Below are positions 45,447 to 52,700 of a DNA stretch of 53,855 bases, one piece after another. Numbering within the stretch: the first letter of the stretch is position 1; every line of letters begins with the position of its first letter. The stretch is from Flavobacteriales bacterium (lineage in GTDB: Bacteria; Bacteroidota; Bacteroidia; Flavobacteriales_D; Parvicellaceae), in assembly GCA_029251405.1 (NCBI GenBank), contig JAQXDK010000025.1:1-53855 (forward strand), given 5' to 3'. A model generated the notes under the pieces. The model searched no databases. It was not told where the DNA came from and saw only the letters and a list, made by a program, of their open reading frames with translations. The position numbers and the translations under genes are program-made.

Positions 45447-46640
45447 TTATAGAAGTGACTTAATGTCTTCAACAATAACTGAAATATTGGAGGGGTTTGT
45501 ACCGTCATAATACCCTCTTATTCTTTGTTTTTGGTCGATTAGAATTAATTTTTCTGAATGTAGAAAACCGCCAGGGGCCAAAGCATCTTCTTGGTTAGGA
45601 ACTAAAAATCCATTTACTCCTAGATCGTAGATGGTGTTTTGATTTCCGGTTAATAAATTCCAGTTTTTAGAATTTAAATTATAGGTCCTAGCGTATTGAC
45701 TAAGTTGCTCTACTGAATCTCTTGTTGGATCTACTGTGAATGATAATAATTCAACATTTTCCAAGCATTCTTTTTGTAACGCATTTTGTATTTTTTTCAT
45801 ATTAACTGTCATTTTGGGACAAATGGTTGGACAATTAGTAAAAAAGAAGTCTACAAGATGAACTTTGCCTTTTAAATCTTCAGAACTTTTATTAATCCCA
45901 TTTTGATTTTCAAATGACCATGATGGTATACTATGATAAATAGTATCCTCGTCTAAATCAGCATTGAATTCTTTATTTCCATAAATAGGTAATGGATCTT
46001 TATGAGATATCGACGACTCTTCTTTAATTAAAAGACTGATTTCTTTAGTAATTCTTCTGATTTCTCCGAAATTATAAGAAAAATACTTTCCCCTGATTTT
46101 TTGGTTTTTATCTACAAGTAAAGTCATTAAATGAGCTTGTTTATCAAAACCATAAGCAGTATCTTTTTTAACCCAGGGATTACCCTTAGCAAAGTCATTG
46201 TCAAAAAATGGAATGTATTTAGTAGCTGTCATTATCCATTTATCACTGTAAATCTTATTGTAGTCTCTAAATTCTTTAATTCTATCGTTTAAATTCTCCA
46301 ACGTATCTATAAATGAGGTAACCACAATAACATCTTCGAATCCTTTATTACCAACTAACTCATTGTAAATTTTTATTTTAAACCATTCCAGCCGAAAAGG
46401 ACATTTTTTAAAATCTGTGGGGCAATCAGATGAAAGAAAATTGTAGAGCACTATTTTATCATTCCAATCACAAGAAGATATAGTATTTCCATTGTAATCA
46501 ATGATATTAAATGGGTTTTCCAGTTCGCCAAATGTAGGCTGGGAAATAAAAACAGGTTTACTAAAGGTTTTAAGAGTTATAATAACTAATGAGGAAAGAC
46601 CAAAAATAAGGCCTAAAACTAAAAAGCCTTTTTTCTTCAT
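45447..46640 (-). CDS. Tandem Sco-like copper chaperone fusion
   Basis: A 397-residue protein with an N-terminal membrane anchor (about 5-24) and two thioredoxin-fold domains. The C-terminal one (about 225-397) is a standard SCO1/SenC domain with C270-P-T-I-C274 and H361 (FLHSEKL), the Cu ligands that serve Cu(A) assembly. The N-terminal one (about 35-205) is a diverged copy: C73 and C80 (C-x6-C) and H170 (QAHLMTLLVDKNQKIRG) align with the C-terminal motif, including the shared LxxDxxQxIRGxY. The usual Sco protein is about half this length. The gene follows cytochrome oxidase subunit IV by nine bases. Confidence 0.88.
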   Translation of the reverse strand: MKKKGFLVLGLIFGLSSLVIITLKTFSKPVFISQPTFGELENPFNIIDYNGNTISSCDWNDKIVLYNFLSSDCPTDFKKCPFRLEWFKIKIYNELVGNKGFEDVIVVTSFIDTLENLNDRIKEFRDYNKIYSDKWIMTATKYIPFFDNDFAKGNPWVKKDTAYGFDKQAHLMTLLVDKNQKIRGKYFSYNFGEIRRITKEISLLIKEESSISHKDPLPIYGNKEFNADLDEDTIYHSIPSWSFENQNGINKSSEDLKGKVHLVDFFFTNCPTICPKMTVNMKKIQNALQKECLENVELLSFTVDPTRDSVEQLSQYARTYNLNSKNWNLLTGNQNTIYDLGVNGFLVPNQEDALAPGGFLHSEKLILIDQKQRIRGYYDGTNPSNISVIVEDIKSLL

Positions 46641-46649
46641 AAGATAGTA

Positions 46650-47054
46650 TTAAGGATTAATACTATTCGCCCCTTCAAAAACTTCATGCCAGTAGCTGGA
46701 TTCGGTTAGGCAAATAAATATTAAATAAAGAATGAAGAGAATATATGGAGCTAAGATGACCCACTTAAAACTTTTTCTTTCATCTCCTAAATGCATAAAG
46801 ATCAATACAATGTAAGCTGCTTTTACAACTGTAAGAACTAAAAATCCTATTTTCACATAAGGCCAAAGTGTATTATCTCCACCAGTAGCATCGTATTGCT
46901 TAATAAAAGCTCCTATAAGAACTTCAACAACTGTAATGAGAGTAAGAATTCCTGTTACCTTCCAAATTTTCTTTCTTATCTCTACTCCATGAGCTTCGTC
47001 ATGATTGGCAGCTACAGAATATTTATGATCTTGAATTAAATCGTCTCTTTCCAT
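46650..47054 (-). CDS. Cytochrome c oxidase subunit IV family protein
   Basis: A 134-residue protein with three membrane segments, matching the small subunit IV (CyoD/CtaF-like) of heme-copper oxidases: KIWKVTGILTLITVVEVLIG, then VVKAAYIVLIFMHLGDERK, then a last span. The FMHLGDE motif is typical. It lies between subunit III (11 bases upstream) and Sco. Confidence 0.9.
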   Translation of the reverse strand: MERDDLIQDHKYSVAANHDEAHGVEIRKKIWKVTGILTLITVVEVLIGAFIKQYDATGGDNTLWPYVKIGFLVLTVVKAAYIVLIFMHLGDERKSFKWVILAPYILFILYLIFICLTESSYWHEVFEGANSINP

Positions 47055-47065
47055 TTAAATAATAA

Positions 47066-47878
47066 TTAAAGTAAGTAAAAGAATGTGAATACAAATACCC
47101 AAACTAAATCAACAAAATGCCAGTAAAGACCAACCTTTTCCACCATTTCATAATGACCTCGTTTATCATAGACACCCTTTACAACATTTATTAAAATTAT
47201 TAAATTAAATACGACTCCCGAAAACACGTGAAAACCGTGAAAACCAGTGATGAAAAAGAAGAAATTAGCATATTGTGGTACCATTGGTGCATACTCATTT
47301 TCTAAAAGATTTGCACCTTGCATAGTCGCTGTGGCATTTTCTAAAAGAGAAGTGGCCTCAGCACCAACAATTGTGATCCCTCGACCCATATTCAAAATAA
47401 GTTCATTAGCAGCATTGTAATCAACTACAGCCCAACCTTGTGAGGTCAAAATTGAACCAAAATGTGTTCCATGAATGAAATGATACCATTCCCATGCCTG
47501 AGATCCAACAAAAAAGAAACCTCCAATTACAGTTAGAAGTAACCATTTTATAACACCCTTTTTATCCAAGCGATGGGCAGCCTCAACGGCTAGTACCATA
47601 GTTACAGAGCTTACAATAAGTATAAAAGTCATCAAAGCTACATACAACAAAGGAAATCCATTTCCTAAGAATGGCATAGCATTAAAAGTTTCTTCACCAA
47701 TAGGCCATGAAGGCGCTTGATGTCTGGCAAAACCATATGCAGTAAGTAAACCTCCGAATGTTAGGGCATCGGACACAAGAAACATCCACATCCACTGTTT
47801 ACCATAAGAAATTCTAAAAGGTGAACCATCACCACCCCAAAGTTCTGATCTGCTAATATTTTCTGTTTTCCCAGCCAT
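47066..47878 (-). CDS. Cytochrome c oxidase subunit III
   Basis: A 270-residue heme-copper oxidase subunit III with about five to six spans. Typical segments are WMWMFLVSDALTFGGLLTAY, SQAWEWYHFIHGTHFGS, FITGFHGFHVFSGVVFNLI and VGLYWHFVDLVWVFVFTFFYL. It has a modest loop between the middle spans (NATATMQGANLLENEY), common in Bacteroidota. A second subunit III-like gene lies 24 bases upstream. Confidence 0.93.
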   Translation of the reverse strand: MAGKTENISRSELWGGDGSPFRISYGKQWMWMFLVSDALTFGGLLTAYGFARHQAPSWPIGEETFNAMPFLGNGFPLLYVALMTFILIVSSVTMVLAVEAAHRLDKKGVIKWLLLTVIGGFFFVGSQAWEWYHFIHGTHFGSILTSQGWAVVDYNAANELILNMGRGITIVGAEATSLLENATATMQGANLLENEYAPMVPQYANFFFFITGFHGFHVFSGVVFNLIILINVVKGVYDKRGHYEMVEKVGLYWHFVDLVWVFVFTFFYLL

Positions 47879-47902
47879 TGAATAAAATTTTCAGTTGCAA
47901 GT

Positions 47903-49144
47903 TTAATTAATATATTCTAAAAAAACATACAAGTAAAGCCATAAAAGGCCAACAAAATGCCAAAAAACACCAATCGCTTTTAATCCTGCTGTATTTTCAG
48001 AATTATAACGACCATTATTTGCTCTAAAAGCAACGACTATTATACCAGATAATGACAAGATCAAGTGTAAAAAATGTATTATAGTTAGTACCCAAACGAA
48101 ACTACTTGAAACATTAGAAGTTTGATAAAATTCAGCATATTGATTTGGATTTAATTCTTCTTTTACTCTTTCCCAATAATCATTTTCAATATGAATATTA
48201 ACACCCTGTTTCAACTGAAAATAACCTTCAAAATCATTTATTTCAACATCATCTAAGTAGACTGCTCCACCTGAAACAAGATATTCTTTACCTGATTGAA
48301 ATACTTTTTGATTAATTGTATTTCTCTCTTGTTCAGTTAGTTCTTTGGAAGGAAAGAACAACTTTTTCTTATCATATATCAAATCTTCTCCATTTAATGC
48401 GATAGAAAAATCTTCTCCATATCTTCCCTTAAGCATGAAAAAAGGTTGGTCGTTACACACTCCATAGGAAAATTTAAATAACTCATCTTTTTGTCCCTCA
48501 GAAATAAGATTGCCTTTTAAAGTGAGGCCATTTTTACTGTTTTCTAAAATAACTTCATTATTTACATCAAAGATACTGTAAGGACTTTTATACTCTTTTA
48601 AAAATAAATTAGAGCCTTCAAAACTTGTACCATATCCGCAAATTTGTCTTAGAAATAACTTTACATTATTCAGATCTTGTTCGCTTAATTTTTTTCCATC
48701 TTTCACGTAATCTTCTCCATTATATTCTATTGGGGTTCCACTATCATAAATTAAATAGGATTGACCATATTGTCCGTAAACAAAGGTTATAAAGGACTTA
48801 ACTGCATTACCTTGTTGGTAATATTTTTTCCATCCCTGAAATTGAAAAAAAGTAAAAAATAAGCAGAGTATAAATGAACCAACTAAATAATTAACTGTTT
48901 TCTTTTTATTGGATAATCTAGCATTTTTTAAAGCTAAATACATAAGTAAACTACTTATTAGAATAATTATAGTACTTATAATGAAAGCATTAGGCAGGTG
49001 GATATTTACCCAAAATTTATCCATTTTTCTTACTAATACTGCACTAGAAAGGCCAGCAAATAACATTATACTTGAAATAACACCTACGATAACTAAAGAA
49101 GTATATACTTTTTCCTTTTGTTGATTAGATTTAAATTGTTGCAT
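47903..49144 (-). CDS. Subunit III-like oxidase protein with large periplasmic insertion
   Basis: A 413-residue protein with five membrane spans (about 16-36, 53-72, 85-103, 349-373, 391-410). Those parts match the first of the two subunit III genes of flavobacterial oxidase clusters, normally about 190-200 residues (FQFQGW after span 3; WVLTIIHFLHLILSLSG and VFWHFVGLLWLYLYVFL at the end). About 240 residues between spans 3 and 4, where a short loop is usual, form a hydrophilic, probably periplasmic domain with two cysteines (C169, C230) and no recognised family. The reading frame is continuous and base composition is like its neighbours. Confidence 0.88.
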   Translation of the reverse strand: MQQFKSNQQKEKVYTSLVIVGVISSIMLFAGLSSAVLVRKMDKFWVNIHLPNAFIISTIIILISSLLMYLALKNARLSNKKKTVNYLVGSFILCLFFTFFQFQGWKKYYQQGNAVKSFITFVYGQYGQSYLIYDSGTPIEYNGEDYVKDGKKLSEQDLNNVKLFLRQICGYGTSFEGSNLFLKEYKSPYSIFDVNNEVILENSKNGLTLKGNLISEGQKDELFKFSYGVCNDQPFFMLKGRYGEDFSIALNGEDLIYDKKKLFFPSKELTEQERNTINQKVFQSGKEYLVSGGAVYLDDVEINDFEGYFQLKQGVNIHIENDYWERVKEELNPNQYAEFYQTSNVSSSFVWVLTIIHFLHLILSLSGIIVVAFRANNGRYNSENTAGLKAIGVFWHFVGLLWLYLYVFLEYIN

Positions 49145-49155
49145 TTTCTAAAAAA

Positions 49156-50028
49156 TTAAAGTTGATTAAAACAATAAATTGAGAATAGAATTGGTAAGTA
49201 AATAAAAGACATGAACATAAGCTGGGTAGCATATTTATTATTTAAAGTGAAATACAATTTAATTGCGGGATAATACATAATTAAACTGATGAAGACAGCA
49301 ACCAACATGGACCAAAATCCAGTCATTTCAGCTGCCCACGGAAGCATTGATACTGGAATTAAAAAGGCTGAGTATAACATAATTTGAAAAGCACTTTTTT
49401 TATCTCTATTTCCACTTGGTAACAATCTAAATCCAGCTTTCTTATAATCATCATCTAGTTTCCATGCTAATGTCCAGAAGTGAGGAAATTGCCAAAAAAA
49501 CTGAACAATAAATAATATTCCTGGTTCTAAACCAAAACTATTTGTTACTGCGACATATCCTAATAAAGGTGGAATACTTCCTGGAATAGCTCCAATAAAA
49601 ACTGCAAATGGGGTGATTTTTTTTAACGGGGTATATATTGTAGTATATGTTACCATAGCTAATAAACCTAAAATAAAAGAGTTAAAATTAATATCGGCAA
49701 GGAGATAAAGTCCTAAAACACCAGAAAGGGAACAAAATACAAGTGCTTCAAAATTGTTAAGTACTTTAGAAGGAAGAGGTCTTGAGGATGTTCTAGACAT
49801 TAAGCCATCGGTTTTAACCTCTATAATTTGGTTGAATCCGTTAGAAGCGCCTGTGATTAGAATACCACCAAGAATTAATTCAAAAAACACCAAAGAGCCA
49901 AGGTTTCCATCCGCTAGCAAATACCCAAAGAATGCACTCATAACAACGAGTGAAGACAACCTTAGCTTTAATAGAGAGACATAACCCTTTAACTTTGCAA
50001 CCAATGATAATTTAGATACTGTTTCCAA
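49156..50028 (-). CDS. ctaB: Protoheme IX farnesyltransferase (heme o synthase)
   Basis: A 290-residue UbiA-type prenyltransferase with about eight to nine spans. The Asp-rich allylic-diphosphate motif appears as NQIIEVKTDGLMSRTSSRPL, the Bacteroidota variant with Glu in place of the first Asp; a second motif is in KLDDDYKKAGFRLLP. It farnesylates heme b to heme o for the oxidase. First gene of the oxidase cluster, twelve bases before the long subunit III gene. Confidence 0.94.
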   Translation of the reverse strand: METVSKLSLVAKLKGYVSLLKLRLSSLVVMSAFFGYLLADGNLGSLVFFELILGGILITGASNGFNQIIEVKTDGLMSRTSSRPLPSKVLNNFEALVFCSLSGVLGLYLLADINFNSFILGLLAMVTYTTIYTPLKKITPFAVFIGAIPGSIPPLLGYVAVTNSFGLEPGILFIVQFFWQFPHFWTLAWKLDDDYKKAGFRLLPSGNRDKKSAFQIMLYSAFLIPVSMLPWAAEMTGFWSMLVAVFISLIMYYPAIKLYFTLNNKYATQLMFMSFIYLPILFSIYCFNQL

Positions 50029-50097
50029 ATCAATTTTAAATTTTAATCGAAATTAGTATAATTAATTGTGAATTTACAGGAGTGTTCAACGATTCAG

Positions 50098-51600
50098 TTA
50101 AAAATCCTGAAGGTTTTGCCACAATCTCGAGGATAAACCAAAATTGAATACTGTTTTAGTATTAGAATTATTATTTTCTTCAATTTTTCTGAAGTTAAAT
50201 CGAAAAAATATTTTTGAATTCGTTCGCGCAGCTAGCAAGTAAGAAATTTGAAGAATAAAAATATTTTGTCTTATCGTATTTCCCTGACCTATTGACTGAT
50301 CATAATCTCCATTTCTATCAACGTAAGAATTAAACATATTTCCACCAAAATTAATTCCAGCTGAATCAAGCCCGAATAATTGACTATGAAATTGAAAAGT
50401 AAAGTCAATATTGTTTTTTTGGTAGCCCATCAAAATCAAAAATTCTTTGAAATTAGATTCAAGAGGATGAACGAGAGAATGATTTTTATGACCATAGTTT
50501 TGTTTTGAGCTTATATGAGAATAGGTATAAGGTCTAACTAAATTATATTCTAGTATGGAATAAAGTCCTTCTTTGTGAAATAAATCAAATAGTTTTATTC
50601 CAAATTGAACACCGAACTTATTACCCCACCATTTTGTATTATTTCTTAATTCACTTAATAAAAATTCATCTAAAATTATACTCGAATAACTTATTATTTT
50701 TCGAGACAAATTCCACCTTAATCCTGCACCAACTAGAGAGTTATCTGCAGATCCTATTCCATATTCTACAGGTCTAAAAAAAACAAATGGATTGAAATAA
50801 TTAATTTCTGGCCCTCGGTTAATTAAGGTGTCTTTATCTTGCCAAATCACAGATTCAAAAAGACTTAAATTTAACCATTTAGTCACATTGAAACTAAGCA
50901 TATGTGAAGAAACCCATTTTTTATTTGAAAACCCTTTTGAGTGTCTGTCATCATGCATAGACCATAAGTTTACATACTTAACTTTCCAAAAGGTGGATTC
51001 TAATTTTAAGAAAGGATAAACAGGTGCAAACTCGGATAACCATAACGATCTGTAACCGTCTCCGAATTTATTTTTTTGAGACCCAACACTAACAACCATA
51101 TACTTATTTAATTTATAGCTAAGCAATCCTTGTAAAATTGGGTTGCTTGACAATTGATTGGTTGAATCTAGTAAGTATCCAATATTAGGACTCATTAACC
51201 TTTTATAAGATAAATTTTGAAATAATGAATTAAAATAATTGGTTTGGTATCCAAACCTTAACTGACTAAAAAATCTAGAATTACTGTAATTTATTTGTAG
51301 ACCAGCATCGTAATTTAATTTTGTAGAATAAAGTGCTGGAACCTGAGATAAAGATGCAAAAGGTAAAACAACTAAACTAGATGAATCTTTCATAGAACCG
51401 AATTTCCATAATCCTTTTTGAAAAAAATCATTTTTAAATTTAGATATTAAATAAGGTTTCGATAAGGTGTGGTGATTACCTGTAGAATAATAATGTTTAT
51501 CTAAACTATAGTTAGTCTGAATATCACCAAAGAAATAATGTTGTGAAAAAGTGTTTGAGATAATAAAAATTAGAAAAATAAACGTTGTAAATCTCATCAA
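50098..51600 (-). CDS. RemB/Wzi-like outer-membrane beta-barrel protein
   Basis: A 500-residue exported protein: signal peptide (cleavage after NTFSQ), then alternating strands of a large outer-membrane barrel, ending in Phe as outer-membrane proteins commonly do. Signatures shared with the protein encoded at 52701: FGDGYRSLWLSEFAPVYPF, then FNPFVFFRPVEYGIGSADNS and HPLESNFKEFLILMGYQ. These recall gliding-motility RemB and the capsule-assembly Wzi family; I cannot tell which is closer. It overlaps the WecA-like gene by four bases, so its work is probably in surface polysaccharide or gliding. Confidence 0.78.
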   Translation of the reverse strand: MMRFTTFIFLIFIISNTFSQHYFFGDIQTNYSLDKHYYSTGNHHTLSKPYLISKFKNDFFQKGLWKFGSMKDSSSLVVLPFASLSQVPALYSTKLNYDAGLQINYSNSRFFSQLRFGYQTNYFNSLFQNLSYKRLMSPNIGYLLDSTNQLSSNPILQGLLSYKLNKYMVVSVGSQKNKFGDGYRSLWLSEFAPVYPFLKLESTFWKVKYVNLWSMHDDRHSKGFSNKKWVSSHMLSFNVTKWLNLSLFESVIWQDKDTLINRGPEINYFNPFVFFRPVEYGIGSADNSLVGAGLRWNLSRKIISYSSIILDEFLLSELRNNTKWWGNKFGVQFGIKLFDLFHKEGLYSILEYNLVRPYTYSHISSKQNYGHKNHSLVHPLESNFKEFLILMGYQKNNIDFTFQFHSQLFGLDSAGINFGGNMFNSYVDRNGDYDQSIGQGNTIRQNIFILQISYLLAARTNSKIFFRFNFRKIEENNNSNTKTVFNFGLSSRLWQNLQDF

Positions 51601-52691
51601 AATTTAAAATATATTTTCTTGTAAACTTTATATAAAATATACAATGTAATAGTAGAAAAAATTATCTGTAAGGATAATAATAAGCTTGGGTTATTGATTT
51701 TTAAATAAAGTTGACAAAAGACTAGAAAAACTACAATTAATATGCTGTAGAAAAATAAAGACAAGGAGGTTTTTCCATGTCCAACTCCAATTTTCTCAAA
51801 ATGATGATGAATATGATTTTTGTCTGCCTTAAAAGGTGAACTACCCTTAAAAATTCTTAAGATAAAAACACGTAGCGTATCAATTAAAGGATAAACCAAA
51901 AAACTCATGACCAATATGGGTTTATTTAGTATTTGAATACTTTCTGAAGCCACAGAGTAATCTTCATTAATAGCGTTTATTGTCAATAAACAAAATATGG
52001 AACCAATAGCTAATGACCCTGCATCCCCCATAAAAACTTTGGCTGGATGAAAATTAAAAAATACAAAGCCAAGCATAGTCCCTGCCAAAACTACTGCCAA
52101 TAAGCTTAAAGGAATATTACCTGAAAGATAAAATAACACACTAAAAAAAACAGCTGCAATTAAGGATATTAAACCTGCTAAACCATCAAGACCATCAATT
52201 AAATTTATTGAGTTAATAATGACTATATAAGCAAATAAACTCAAAAGATAACTTTGCCATAACGAAAGCGGATCATAAACTCCTAAAATCCCATGCATGG
52301 ACTCAATTCTTAAATCAGCCATTACTACTAAAATAAAAGCTACTATAATGTGAGCAATTAATTTTTTTATTGGGGCAGTTCCTATAACATCATCTTTTAC
52401 ACCAACAAAAAAAAGTAAAATTAGAGAGGTTATTAAAAATTTAAAATTCACAACTGCACCATCAATAAAGTCATATTCTACTGGGAACCACAAGGAGTAT
52501 GAAAATATAATAGCTCCAAATATAACGACGCCCCCTAAAGTGGGTATACTCCATCTGTGCATTTTACGATCTTCTGTGGGGGAGTCTACTAAATTTTTAA
52601 GTTTAGCTACTTTAATTAATGAAGGCATGGAAAATAAGACAACAAAAAAAGAAGTTAAGAACCCGAAAACTAATATGTAAAGTTCACTCAA
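51597..52691 (-). CDS. WecA/TagO-type polyprenyl-phosphate glycosyl-1-phosphate transferase
   Basis: A 364-residue membrane enzyme of the MraY/WecA family with about ten to eleven spans. Visible: FVGVKDDVIGTAPIKKLIAH (the Asp-Asp motif), INLIDGLDGLAGLISL, VFMGDAGSLAIG and the C-terminal DKNHIHHHFEKIGVGH, which mark the WecA/TagO branch and not MraY. It starts a lipid-linked glycan by moving a sugar-1-phosphate (often GlcNAc) onto undecaprenyl phosphate. It lies between two related outer-membrane barrels on the same strand. Confidence 0.92.
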   Translation of the reverse strand: MSELYILVFGFLTSFFVVLFSMPSLIKVAKLKNLVDSPTEDRKMHRWSIPTLGGVVIFGAIIFSYSLWFPVEYDFIDGAVVNFKFLITSLILLFFVGVKDDVIGTAPIKKLIAHIIVAFILVVMADLRIESMHGILGVYDPLSLWQSYLLSLFAYIVIINSINLIDGLDGLAGLISLIAAVFFSVLFYLSGNIPLSLLAVVLAGTMLGFVFFNFHPAKVFMGDAGSLAIGSIFCLLTINAINEDYSVASESIQILNKPILVMSFLVYPLIDTLRVFILRIFKGSSPFKADKNHIHHHFEKIGVGHGKTSLSLFFYSILIVVFLVFCQLYLKINNPSLLLSLQIIFSTITLYILYKVYKKIYFKF

Positions 52692-52700
52692 AATATTAAA

